From Gallaecimonas xiamenensis 3-C-1 (GTDB lineage Bacteria > Pseudomonadota > Gammaproteobacteria > Enterobacterales > Gallaecimonadaceae), in NCBI RefSeq assembly GCF_000299915.1, contig NZ_AMRI01000011.1, positions 1 to 64,000 on the forward strand: a stretch of DNA of 64,000 nt. The letters are read 5' to 3'. Within the stretch, counting starts at the first letter, position 1. Every line of letters begins with the position of its first letter. Both the position numbers and the translations under genes were made by a program. Of the stretch, positions 33,268 to 41,743 are shown one piece after another. The notes below the pieces were generated by a model. That model was not told the origin of the DNA, made no database searches, and saw only the letters and a program-made list of their open reading frames with translations.

Positions 33268-35334
33268 GTGAAGTCGTCCTTTAACAGTTCTTACGCCGCC
33301 ATCCCGCTGGTACTGCTGTCAGTACTGGCCATGATGATACTGCCGCTGCCGCCCTGGCTTATCGATACCCTCTTTACCTTCAACATCGTGTTGGCGGTAC
33401 TGGTGCTGCTGGTGTCGGTGTCGGCGAAAAGGCCCCTGGACTTCTCCGTCTTCCCCACCATCCTGCTGGTGGCCACCCTGATGCGCCTGACGCTGAACGT
33501 GGCCTCGACCCGGATAGTACTGCTCAACGGCCACAACGGCTCCGACGCCGCCGGTAAGGTTATTCAAGCCTTCGGTGAGGTGGTGATCGGCGGCAACTAT
33601 GTGGTGGGCATGGTGGTCTTCGTGATCCTGATGATCATCAACTTCGTGGTGATCACCAAGGGTGGCGAGCGGATCTCCGAGGTAGCGGCCCGCTTCACCC
33701 TGGACGCCTTGCCCGGCAAGCAGATGGCCATCGACGCCGACCTGAACGCCGGGGTTATCGACCAGGCCCAGGCCAAACAGCGCCGCCAGGAAGTGGCCAG
33801 CGAGGCCGACTTCTACGGGGCCATGGACGGTGCGTCCAAGTTCGTGCGCGGCGACGCCATCGCCGGCTTGATGATCCTGGTGATAAACCTGTTGGGCGGC
33901 CTGGCTATCGGGGTCTTCCAGCACGGCCTGTCCGGCGCTGAAGCCTTCAAGCTCTATGCCCTGCTGACCATAGGTGACGGCCTGGTTGCCCAGATCCCGT
34001 CGCTGCTGCTGGCCACCGCCGCCGCCATCATCGTCACCCGGGTCAACGACGAGTCGGAGATGTCCGAGCAGGTCAACGATCAGCTGCTGGCTTCGCCCCG
34101 GGTGATCTGGACCGCCGCTGCGGTAATGACGGTGCTTGGCCTTATTCCCGGCATGCCCTGGCAGGCTTTCCTGGGTTTTGCCGCCGTGCTGGCCTTTACC
34201 GCCTGGCGCCAAGGGCAGGTACAACCGGTCAATACCAAGCAGGAAAGCTACCAGGAGCTCACCGACAAGCTCGGCAAGGACCAACCCCTGGTCTGGACCG
34301 ACTTACCCCATGTGGACACCCTGGCCATCGATTTGGGCTACCGGCTGGTGACCCTGGTGGACAAGGCCCAGGGGGCCGAACTGCTGGGCCGGGTAAGGGG
34401 TGTGAGAAAAACCCTGTCGGAACAGATGGGTTTCCTGGTTCCGGAAGTACGTATCCGCGACAACCTACAGCTTGGTGCCAGTGAATATCGAATAAAGATT
34501 GGCGGCGTTGCGGTCGCCAGGGGGGAAGTAGACCCGGAAAGACTGATGGCTATTCAGAGTGGCGAGGTCTACGGCCAATTGGACGGGGAATTGACGGTGG
34601 AGCCGGCCTACCAGATGGATGCCGTGCTGATCTCCCCCGACCAGAAGGCCAAGGCCCTGAACCTGGGGTATTCGGTGGTAGACAGTGCCACCATCATCGG
34701 TACCCATCTGGGCAAGGTGATGCGTGAACATCTGGACGAGCTGTTTGGCCATGACGATGTCATCGCCCTTGGGGACAGGCTCAAAGCGGTGTCGGACAAG
34801 CTGGCGGAAAGTCTTAACAGCCAGCTGACACCCATTCAGCAACTGCGGGTATTCCGCCAGTTGCTGGCCGACCAGGTGGGGCTAATGGATATTCGCACCA
34901 TAGCCACCACTCTGGTGGACAGCTGCGAGTTGACCAAGGACCCGGTGCTGCTGGCCGCCGACGTGCGCTGCGCCCTTAAACGCAGCCTGGTGCGCCAGGC
35001 CATAGGGGACAGGGAACAGCTGGTGACCATGACCCTGGATGACAAGCTGGAACAGACCCTGCTGAAGGCGTTGAACCAGGCCCAGTCAGGGGGCAAGGTG
35101 TCCTTGGACAGCTTCCCCATAGAACCGAGTCTGTTAGGAAAATTGCAACAAGTGATGCCGCATTTGAAGGACGAAATGCAGCGTCAGGGGCATCCCCCTG
35201 TACTGCTGGTCGTTCCCCAGCTGCGGCCCTTGCTGGCCCGCTACGCGCGGACCTTCGCCCGTGGGCTTAAGGTCCTCTCGTATAATGAAATTCCCGAAAA
35301 AATGCATATAGATGTAGTGGGAACCCTGGGCTAA
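33268..35334 (+). CDS. flhA: Flagellar export protein FlhA
   Basis: The 688-residue protein has about eight membrane helices, the conserved FHIPEP region (LDFSVFPTILLVATLMRLTL near 57, and GDAIAGLMILVINLLGG) and a large cytoplasmic domain that docks chaperone-subunit complexes. A GTG codon is the likely start, with GGGAGT before it. It is the last gene of the first flagellar operon and is followed by a terminator. Confidence 0.96.
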   Translation: MKSSFNSSYAAIPLVLLSVLAMMILPLPPWLIDTLFTFNIVLAVLVLLVSVSAKRPLDFSVFPTILLVATLMRLTLNVASTRIVLLNGHNGSDAAGKVIQAFGEVVIGGNYVVGMVVFVILMIINFVVITKGGERISEVAARFTLDALPGKQMAIDADLNAGVIDQAQAKQRRQEVASEADFYGAMDGASKFVRGDAIAGLMILVINLLGGLAIGVFQHGLSGAEAFKLYALLTIGDGLVAQIPSLLLATAAAIIVTRVNDESEMSEQVNDQLLASPRVIWTAAAVMTVLGLIPGMPWQAFLGFAAVLAFTAWRQGQVQPVNTKQESYQELTDKLGKDQPLVWTDLPHVDTLAIDLGYRLVTLVDKAQGAELLGRVRGVRKTLSEQMGFLVPEVRIRDNLQLGASEYRIKIGGVAVARGEVDPERLMAIQSGEVYGQLDGELTVEPAYQMDAVLISPDQKAKALNLGYSVVDSATIIGTHLGKVMREHLDELFGHDDVIALGDRLKAVSDKLAESLNSQLTPIQQLRVFRQLLADQVGLMDIRTIATTLVDSCELTKDPVLLAADVRCALKRSLVRQAIGDREQLVTMTLDDKLEQTLLKALNQAQSGGKVSLDSFPIEPSLLGKLQQVMPHLKDEMQRQGHPPVLLVVPQLRPLLARYARTFARGLKVLSYNEIPEKMHIDVVGTLG

Positions 35335-35346
35335 AAAATGGTCTTT

Positions 35347-35372
35347 AGGCCGGGCCTCTGGTCCGGCCTTTC
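35347..35372 (+). terminator. Terminator after flhA
   Basis: AGGCCGG/CCGGCCT stem with a 9-nt loop, followed by TTTC. It separates the export-gate operon from the riboswitch transcript. Confidence 0.85.
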
Positions 35373-35447
35373 ATAGGGCATGTTGTTGTTTTGTTAAGTA
35401 AAGTGTTTCAGGAAGATTTAATTTATATGTTTTTTTCTGCTAGGCAC

Positions 35448-35476
35448 TTTACGCAAGCAATATGCAAATATATGCT
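35448..35476 (+). promoter_or_regulatory. Candidate sigma70 promoter of the riboswitch-motY-lafK transcript
   Basis: TTTACG (35448-35453), a 17-bp spacer and TATGCT (35471-35476) lie in an AT-rich stretch just upstream of the riboswitch. No sigma54 element of correct spacing is visible here. The start of transcription would be near 35483. Confidence 0.55.
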
Positions 35477-35530
35477 AGGACCTGAACCGTTAAGGTTCCG
35501 TTTAAGTAATGGAAGCCGAGCTTCCAAAAC

Positions 35531-35628
35531 TTAGCTGTTGATAAGGGCAAACTGCGGCGAAAGCTCAGGACGCAAAGCCTCCGGTCTAAGGGACAAAGGT
35601 CCTACGATAGCGGGGTTGCCAGAGCTAA
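35531..35628 (+). ncRNA. c-di-GMP-I (GEMM) riboswitch
   Basis: The conserved GEMM elements occur in order: GGGCAAAC (35545), a helix capped by a GAAA tetraloop (35560-35563), GGACGCAAAGCCTCCGG (35568-35584), a tetraloop-receptor stem with TCTAAG and CCTAC, and AGCGGGGTTGCC (35609-35620). TTAGCT at 35531 pairs with AGCTAA at 35623 to extend P1. The order and sequences closely follow the Vibrio cholerae Vc2 RNA. The third G of GGG, equivalent to G20, is kept, which predicts c-di-GMP rather than cGAMP as ligand. It lies in the leader of motY-lafK. Confidence 0.95.
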
Positions 35629-35918
35629 GGTTGTTACCTTGGTGACATCACTGTGTTAGCGCCAGCGAGCATACTTAACTGTGCTCAGATGTCTCCATGG
35701 CATTCCTTTCTCTTGATGACGCTATTGTGCTCAGCACAAGGTGTCAGCACACCTTATCCGGCTACTCATTCATCACACTTTGAGTAGGCACGACCTTTAT
35801 GTACGTTGCAGCTGGAAACAGTGCACTTTTCTCAACTGCCCCCCGTGGGCCGGATACGGGATCCTTGCGCCTGGGCTAAGCCCTGCCGAGTCCTACATTC
35901 TGTCGTTGAGGGAAGAAG
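35629..35918 (+). promoter_or_regulatory. Long structured leader between riboswitch and motY
   Basis: These 290 nt carry no supported gene but several clear hairpins: GACATC/GATGTC (35644-35649 with 35688-35693) enclosing GAGCATA/TGTGCTC (35667-35673 with 35680-35686); TTGTGC/GCACAA (35725-35739); and GGTGT/ACACC (35740-35753). TGTGCTCAG appears twice (35680 and 35727). No intrinsic terminator with a T-run is evident. It probably contains the expression platform of the riboswitch, perhaps acting on Rho access, RNA stability or translation. Confidence 0.6.
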
Positions 35919-36758
35919 ATGCACAGACCATTCCTGGCGTTTTTAACGCTAGGGTGCTTGGCGTATTCGTCCCATGCGGTCGAAACGCTGAGGCCCGATA
36001 TGGACAAGGTGGCCTGGCAGTTCACAGGTGATCACTTTGTCTGCACATTGGCACTGCCGGTGAAGGATTTTGGCGAGGCGCGCTTCGTGCGCCACGCCGG
36101 GGAAGCTTTGGCTTTCCAGGTCCAGCCCAGTGTCCGTCCATCCACCAGTAAAGGGGTCAGCCTGTCCTGGCACAACGCCCCCTGGCAGCCGGCTTTCCAA
36201 AGCCCGGTTCATGCCGCCGCTGCCACCTTGCCGCTGCATTTTGGTGAAGGTGAAAGCAAAGCCCTGCTCAGCGCCCTGGACAAGGGCCAGTGGGGCCTGG
36301 TGACCCTGCCTCGGGAAGCCCTGGAGCTGCCCAGCGTCAAATGGCGGGAAGGCTCTAGCGCCTTTCGCCGTTGCCTGGACGAGCAAGCCCCCATGTCTTA
36401 CCGCCAGGCCAGGGACATTGCCCTGTTCTATCAGCCCGGTGAGCGCGCCCTGACCCTGGAACAGCGTCAGCTGCTGGGTCGCCTGGCCCGTTACGTCAAA
36501 CTGGACAAGGCCGTTGGCCAGGTCCTGGTCGACGCCTACACCGACGATACCGGTTCTCACCTTGGCAACCTGCAGCTGGCCCGAGAGCGCGCTGCCGACG
36601 TCAAGGCCGCCCTCAAGGAAGCCGGGATGGCTGACAAGCTCATCCAGACCCGCGCCCACGGCGACCGCTACCCCGCAACCAAGAACCAGAATGCGACCGA
36701 CCGGCAGAAGAACCGCCTGGTCACCATTAGGGTCGTTCGGACCAGGACAGGGAAATGA
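35919..36758 (+). CDS. motY: MotY-like stator ring protein with OmpA domain
   Basis: The 279-residue precursor has a signal peptide (MHRPFLAFLTLGCLAYSSHA), an N-terminal domain of about 130 residues as in MotY, and a C-terminal OmpA-like peptidoglycan-binding domain (VDAYTDDTGSHLGNLQLARE near residue 205). MotY surrounds the LP ring and helps stators assemble. A motY gene directly before lafK is also the order in the V. parahaemolyticus lateral locus. GAGGGAAGAAG precedes the ATG. Its stop overlaps lafK by 4 bp, so riboswitch control would extend to lafK. Confidence 0.85.
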   Translation: MHRPFLAFLTLGCLAYSSHAVETLRPDMDKVAWQFTGDHFVCTLALPVKDFGEARFVRHAGEALAFQVQPSVRPSTSKGVSLSWHNAPWQPAFQSPVHAAAATLPLHFGEGESKALLSALDKGQWGLVTLPREALELPSVKWREGSSAFRRCLDEQAPMSYRQARDIALFYQPGERALTLEQRQLLGRLARYVKLDKAVGQVLVDAYTDDTGSHLGNLQLARERAADVKAALKEAGMADKLIQTRAHGDRYPATKNQNATDRQKNRLVTIRVVRTRTGK

Positions 36759-38077
36759 AGATGGACAAGACTATATTGCTGGTGGATCCCCGTGGATCCG
36801 AAGACCCGGTTTACCGTCAGGTTGAACAGGCCGGTTACCGCCTGGTAGTGGCGCAGGATTGCCCCACCGCCCTAATCAGCCTGCACCAGACCGAGCCCAT
36901 GCTGGTGCTGGTGGATGCCGACCTTGACACCCCCTTGAGCGAGTTTGTCGCCCGCATCCGCCGCGCCCATCCCAAGTGCCCGGTGGTGACCCTGGTTCGG
37001 GCCCACCAGAGCGTCAAGGCCTCCGAGGCCATGCGCCAAGGCGCCATGGACTACCTGCTCAAGCCCTTTACCGAAGAGCAGCTGCTGGCCGTGGTCAGCC
37101 ACGCTATCAGCCTGCACGAACCCATTCCCAACATGGTGGTGGCCTCCCAGGCCAGCCGCCAGGTGCTGCTGCTGGCCAAAAAGGCCGCCCAGACCACCGC
37201 ATCGGTATTGATCAGTGGCGAGTCCGGCACCGGCAAAGAGCGCCTGGCCCGTTACATCCATGACCAGTCTTGCCGCGCCAACGGTGCCTATGTGGCCGTC
37301 AACTGCGCCGCCATTCCCGAGTCCATGCTCGAGTCCACCCTCTTTGGCCACGCCAAAGGCGCCTTTACCGGCGCCGTGGCCAGCCAGGTGGGTAAGTTCG
37401 AACTGGCCAACGGCGGCACCCTGCTGCTGGACGAGATCTCCGAGATGCCCCTTGATCTGCAGGCCAAGCTGCTGCGGGTCATCCAGGAGCGTGAGCTGGA
37501 GAAACTGGGCTCCAACCAGAAGGTCAAGCTGGACGTGCGCATCATCGCCGCCACCAACAAGGACCTTCGTGAGGAAGTAGCCAAGGGCCGCTTCCGTGAA
37601 GACCTGTTCTACCGCCTGGACGTGTTGCCCCTGGCCTGGCCGGCCCTGCGCGAGCGCCCGGACGACATCCTGCCCCTGGCCCGCCATTTCCTGGACAAGT
37701 ACGCCGATGGCACTGCCTTTGAACTGCACCCAGATGCAGCCCGCAGCCTGCTGTCCCACCCTTGGCCCGGCAACGTGCGGGAGCTGGAAAACGTGGTGCA
37801 GCGCGCCCTGATCCTGGCTCGCGGCCTGGTGCTGCAGCCTGAAGATCTGATGCTGCCTCGCAGCATAGAGCGCAGCTTCGATCCACAAGTGACCTCATTG
37901 CAGGCCTCCAAGAAATGCGCCGAGTTCCAGCACGTGCTGGACACCCTGCGCCGTTTCAACGGCCATCGCCAGAACACTGCCGACGCCCTGGGTGTCACCA
38001 CCCGGGCCTTGCGTTACAAGCTGGCCGCCATGCGCGAGCAGGGCATAGACGTCAATCAACTGGTCGTAAGTGGCTAA
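36755..38077 (+). CDS. lafK: Sigma54-dependent activator LafK
   Basis: The 440-residue protein has a receiver-like domain (residues 5-120), a AAA+ domain with Walker A GESGTGKE (155-162), the sigma54-contact loop GAFTGA (202-207) and Walker B LLLDE (223-227), and a C-terminal Fis-type helix-turn-helix (NTADALGVTTRALRYKL). In V. parahaemolyticus LafK is the master regulator of lateral flagella. The receiver keeps Asp54 and Lys103, but the acidic pair is reduced (LLVDPR), so phosphorylation may not matter, as reported for FlrA/FleQ-type regulators. Targets are probably the promoters at 44958 and 57538. Confidence 0.93.
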   Translation: MKMDKTILLVDPRGSEDPVYRQVEQAGYRLVVAQDCPTALISLHQTEPMLVLVDADLDTPLSEFVARIRRAHPKCPVVTLVRAHQSVKASEAMRQGAMDYLLKPFTEEQLLAVVSHAISLHEPIPNMVVASQASRQVLLLAKKAAQTTASVLISGESGTGKERLARYIHDQSCRANGAYVAVNCAAIPESMLESTLFGHAKGAFTGAVASQVGKFELANGGTLLLDEISEMPLDLQAKLLRVIQERELEKLGSNQKVKLDVRIIAATNKDLREEVAKGRFREDLFYRLDVLPLAWPALRERPDDILPLARHFLDKYADGTAFELHPDAARSLLSHPWPGNVRELENVVQRALILARGLVLQPEDLMLPRSIERSFDPQVTSLQASKKCAEFQHVLDTLRRFNGHRQNTADALGVTTRALRYKLAAMREQGIDVNQLVVSG

Positions 38078-38086
38078 GGACGAACC

Positions 38087-38413
38087 ATGAAAATCGACAA
38101 TATCAGCACCCAGGCCAGCCTGCTGCAGCAACTGAATCGCCTGAGCCTAGAAGCCGACGGTATCTCTCCCAACCGTATCGCCGGCCAAGGTGAAGGCTCC
38201 TTTACCGACGCCATGAAGGCCGCCGTCAACAAGGTGGACTTCGACCAGAAAGCCGCCGGCGATCTGATGACCGCCGTGGAAACCGGCCAAAGTGACGACC
38301 TGGTGGGGGCCATGGTGGCCAGCCAGAAAGCAGGGCTGAGCTTCTCGGCCCTGGTCCAGGTCCGTAACAAACTGGTGTCGGCCTTCGACGACATCATGCG
38401 CATGCCGGTGTAA
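38087..38413 (+). CDS. fliE: MS ring-rod junction protein FliE
   Basis: The 108-residue protein ends with the conserved SFSALVQVRNKLVSAFDDIM segment of FliE, which joins the MS ring to the rod. It follows lafK by 9 bp and begins the fliEFGHIJ part of the operon. Confidence 0.95.
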   Translation: MKIDNISTQASLLQQLNRLSLEADGISPNRIAGQGEGSFTDAMKAAVNKVDFDQKAAGDLMTAVETGQSDDLVGAMVASQKAGLSFSALVQVRNKLVSAFDDIMRMPV

Positions 38414-38425
38414 GGAAAGGAACCC

Positions 38426-40093
38426 ATGGCCGAATTGATCAAAAGCGCCCCCGGCGGCGAAGCCCTGAGCGCCAGCCTCAAATCCCTTGGCGGCCAATGG
38501 CGCCGCCTGACTGCCGATTCCCGTTCCGTATTGGTGATAGCCCTGCTGGCCGCCATAGTGGCTGGCGCCATAGTGGTGATCCTCTGGACCAGCAGCCGCC
38601 AGTACGTGCCTCTTTACGGCAAGCAGGAGCTGTACGACAAAGCGACCATCATCGATACCCTGGAAAAAGAAGGCATCGACTTCCAGCTCGACGGCAACAG
38701 CGGCAACGTGCTGGTAGCCGAAGACCGCCTGGCCGATGCCCGCATGCGCCTGGCTGCCAAGGGCGTCAAGGCGGCCCTGCCGGCCGGCCTGGATGAACTG
38801 GGCAACATCTCCACCCTGGGCACCAGCCAGTTCATGGAGTCGGCCCGCTACATGCACGCCCTGGAAGGGGAACTGGCCCGCACCATCATCGCCCTTGACC
38901 CGGTGCGCAGCGCCCGGGTCCACCTGGCTGTGCCCAAGCGCACCCTCTTTGTGGGCCGTGAAGAGCAAAAGCCCACCGCCTCGGTGATGGTGGACCTGGC
39001 TTCGCCCCTGGACCAGAACCAGGTAGAGGCCATCCTTAACCTGGTGGCAGGCTCCATCCCCGGCATGACCGCTGGCGCCGTGTCCGTGGTGGACCAGAAC
39101 GGCAACCTGCTGTCGGCCGGCCTTGGCGAGTTGGACAACCCGGCCCGCCTTTCCGGCAAACAGATGGACTACAGCACCCGCCTGGAAGAGCGCATGAAAG
39201 AGCGCGCCAGCGCCATGCTGCAACCGCTGCTGGGTATGGAAAACTTCCGGGTGCAGGTGGCGGCGGACGTGGACTTTTCCAGCGTCAACGAAACCCGCGA
39301 GGCCCTGGAAGGGGACCCGGTGCTGACCCAGGAAAACGCCAAGCGTGACAGCTCCACCGACTCCATCGCCCTGGGGATCCCCGGCGCCCTGACCAACAGG
39401 CCCCCTGTGCCCCAGAACAACGCCCAGGGCCAGGCCGACGCCGAACCGCAAAAAGCGGTCAGCCAGCGTGAAGAAACCAACCGCCGCTTCGAAACCGGCC
39501 GCGCCGTGACCCACACCAAGTATGCCCAGGGCCGCCTGCGCCAGCTGTCGGTATCGGTGCTGGTCAACAGTGCCCAGGCCCCGGAAGGGGGCTGGCAACA
39601 GGCCGATCTGGATCAGCTTTCCGACATGGTAAAAACCGCCGTCGGTTTCGACGGTGCCCGGGGTGACCAGTTCAGCCTGCACAGCTTCAACTTTGCCGCC
39701 CAGACCAAGCCGCTGCCCATGCCAGAGGCCCAGTGGTGGCAAGAGCCGGTCTGGCAGAACTACCTGCGTTACGCCGTGGGTGGCCTGATGGTACTGCTGC
39801 TGATCCTGTTCGGGATCCGGCCCCTGGTACGCCACCTGGTGCGTCCGGCCCAGGCTCCTGGCGACGACGACCTGCTGGCCCTGGACGAGGACGACAGCGA
39901 ACTGCTGAGCCAGTCCCGCAGCCGCGCCGAACTGGACGACGACGAAGAAGAGCTGTTGGCCGCCTTGCCGCCGCCGGGCTCCGAGCTGGAAGTACAACTC
40001 AAGCACCTGCAACTGCTGGTGGACAAGGAAACGGCCCGAGTCGCCGAAGTGGTCAAACAATGGGTGAGCAGCGATGAACAACGCCATGACTGA
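38426..40093 (+). CDS. fliF: MS ring protein FliF
   Basis: The 555-residue protein has two membrane helices (SVLVIALLAAIVAGAIVVIL near residue 34 and a second near 450) around a large periplasmic part with ring-building motifs (GIDFQLDGNSGNVLVAEDRL). The C-terminal cytoplasmic tail is acidic and binds FliG. It overlaps fliG by 20 bp. Confidence 0.96.
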   Translation: MAELIKSAPGGEALSASLKSLGGQWRRLTADSRSVLVIALLAAIVAGAIVVILWTSSRQYVPLYGKQELYDKATIIDTLEKEGIDFQLDGNSGNVLVAEDRLADARMRLAAKGVKAALPAGLDELGNISTLGTSQFMESARYMHALEGELARTIIALDPVRSARVHLAVPKRTLFVGREEQKPTASVMVDLASPLDQNQVEAILNLVAGSIPGMTAGAVSVVDQNGNLLSAGLGELDNPARLSGKQMDYSTRLEERMKERASAMLQPLLGMENFRVQVAADVDFSSVNETREALEGDPVLTQENAKRDSSTDSIALGIPGALTNRPPVPQNNAQGQADAEPQKAVSQREETNRRFETGRAVTHTKYAQGRLRQLSVSVLVNSAQAPEGGWQQADLDQLSDMVKTAVGFDGARGDQFSLHSFNFAAQTKPLPMPEAQWWQEPVWQNYLRYAVGGLMVLLLILFGIRPLVRHLVRPAQAPGDDDLLALDEDDSELLSQSRSRAELDDDEEELLAALPPPGSELEVQLKHLQLLVDKETARVAEVVKQWVSSDEQRHD

Positions 40094-41081
40094 AAGAACC
40101 GATCTGGACAGGGCCGCCATACTGCTGCTGTCCATGGGTGAGAGCACCGCCGCCAAGGTGATGGCCCGCCTGAGCCGTGACGAAGTTACCGCCGTGTCCC
40201 AGCGCATGGCCAAGCTCAGCGGCGTGTCCACCCAGGAAGCCAAAGATGTGATGCAGGGCTTTTTCGACCATTACCGTGAGCACAGCGGCATCAGTGCCGC
40301 CTCCCGTAACTACCTGGAGAAGACCCTGGATATGGCCCTGGGCAAACGCCTGGCCAGGGGCATGATCGACAGCATCTACGGCGATGCCCTGCGCCAGGAG
40401 CTCAAGGCCCTGCACTGGGTGCCGGCCGATACCCTGGCCCGTTTCTTCCGCAACGAGCATCCCCAGCTGCAAGCGGTGCTGCTGGCCTTCCTGCCGCCGG
40501 AAAACGCCTCGGCGGTGATGGCGGCCCTGCCCAAGGATGCCCACGACGACTTGCTGTTCCGTGTGGCCAACCTCAAGGAAGTCAGCGACCAGGTGCTCGA
40601 AGAGCTCAAGACCACCCTGGCCCGCTGCCTGCACTTCGTCTCCGAGCAATCCACCGCCAAGGTGGACGGGGTGCGCCAGGCCGCCGACATCCTCAACCGT
40701 TACCACGGTGACCGTGGCGCCCTGATGGAGATGCTCAAGCTCCACGATCAGGACACCGCCGGCATGGTGGCCGAGAACATGTACGACTTCATGACCCTGG
40801 CCCGCCAGTCCGACGAAGTGCTGCAGACCCTGGTGCAGGAAGTGCCCACCGAAACCCTGGCCCTGGCCCTCAAAGGTGCCGATGCCCAGGTACGGGACGC
40901 CCTGTTGGCGGCGCTGCCCAAGCGTATGGCCCAAGGCCTGCAAGACGCCCAGCAAGCCATGGGTGTGGTACCGCTGAGCCGTGCCGATCAGGCCAGGGGC
41001 GAGATCATGGCCCTGGTGCGCAGTCTCCACGAGGAACAGCAGCTCAGCTATCAGCTGTTTGAGGAAAAGACGGTCAGCTAG
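40074..41081 (+). CDS. fliG: Flagellar motor switch protein FliG
   Basis: The 335-residue protein has the FliG N-terminal domain (DRAAILLLSMGESTAAKVMA), the middle EHPQ motif (FRNEHPQLQAVLLAFL near 130) and the C-terminal torque domain (FMTLARQSDEVLQTLVQEVP). It transmits stator force to the rotor. The start at 40074 lies within fliF; a second ATG at 40086 is possible. Confidence 0.95.
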   Translation: MNNAMTERTDLDRAAILLLSMGESTAAKVMARLSRDEVTAVSQRMAKLSGVSTQEAKDVMQGFFDHYREHSGISAASRNYLEKTLDMALGKRLARGMIDSIYGDALRQELKALHWVPADTLARFFRNEHPQLQAVLLAFLPPENASAVMAALPKDAHDDLLFRVANLKEVSDQVLEELKTTLARCLHFVSEQSTAKVDGVRQAADILNRYHGDRGALMEMLKLHDQDTAGMVAENMYDFMTLARQSDEVLQTLVQEVPTETLALALKGADAQVRDALLAALPKRMAQGLQDAQQAMGVVPLSRADQARGEIMALVRSLHEEQQLSYQLFEEKTVS

Positions 41082-41083
41082 CC

Positions 41084-41743
41084 ATGGATAAAATAAAAGG
41101 TAACTACCGCCGCCACCGCTTTATCGCCCTGTCGTCCCTGCACGCCAGGGACAGCGGTGAGCCGGATCCCTTCCAGCAAGGGTACGATGACGGTTTTGTG
41201 CAGGGCCAGGAAAAGGGCCTGCACCAGGGCCTGGAAGACGGCCGCCGTCAGGGGCAGCAGCAAGGCTTCGAGAACGGCTTTCGGGAAGGCAAGGGCCAGG
41301 GCGAAACCGCCGGCCGCGCCGACTTCGAGCAGGCCCTGGCGCCCCTGGTGTCGGTGCAGCACGCCCTGGAACAGGCCCGCCAGCAGCAACTTGCGGACAA
41401 CACCGACAGCCTCTGCGCCCTGGTAGAGCAGGTGGCCAGAAGGGTGATCCATGCCGAGCTCAGCCTCAACCCCTCCCAGATCCTGACCCTGGTTCAGGAG
41501 GCCGTCGGCCGCCTGGACAGCACCAAGGGCCCCATCAAGATCTTCTTGTCCAGCGATGATCACCAGCGCCTAGGCAAGGTCGGCATCAACCAGTGCGGCG
41601 ACTACCCGCTGCTGGCCGATGGCGAGCTGGGCACCGGCGATTGCCGCCTGGAGAGCGACCAGCAGCAACTGCTGATCCGCTCCGAAGAGCGCCTGCAAAA
41701 CTGCATGGCCCAGGTGCGCGACGAACTGGAGAACGAGCAGTGA
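41084..41743 (+). CDS. fliH: Flagellar export ATPase regulator FliH
   Basis: The 219-residue protein has the Gly-x-x-x-Gly-rich helix typical of FliH ([20 protein letters not shown], then further GxxxG repeats to about residue 80) and a C-terminal V-ATPase subunit E-like domain. It holds FliI at the export gate. Its TGA stop overlaps the GTG start of fliI. Confidence 0.92.
   Translation: MDKIKGNYRRHRFIALSSLHARDSGEPDPFQQGYDDGFVQGQEKGLHQGLEDGRRQGQQQGFENGFREGKGQGETAGRADFEQALAPLVSVQHALEQARQQQLADNTDSLCALVEQVARRVIHAELSLNPSQILTLVQEAVGRLDSTKGPIKIFLSSDDHQRLGKVGINQCGDYPLLADGELGTGDCRLESDQQQLLIRSEERLQNCMAQVRDELENEQ

Noticed and set aside
35440-35456. GGCAC...GC near 35442 as a sigma54 promoter for motY-lafK
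   Set aside because: The spacing is 10 bp, so it cannot be a -24/-12 element; the sigma70-like pair at 35448-35476 is better.
35741-36031. Open frame overlapping the start of motY in another frame
   Set aside because: It has a GTG start without a ribosome-binding site and atypical composition; it lies in the structured leader and overlaps the motY signal peptide.
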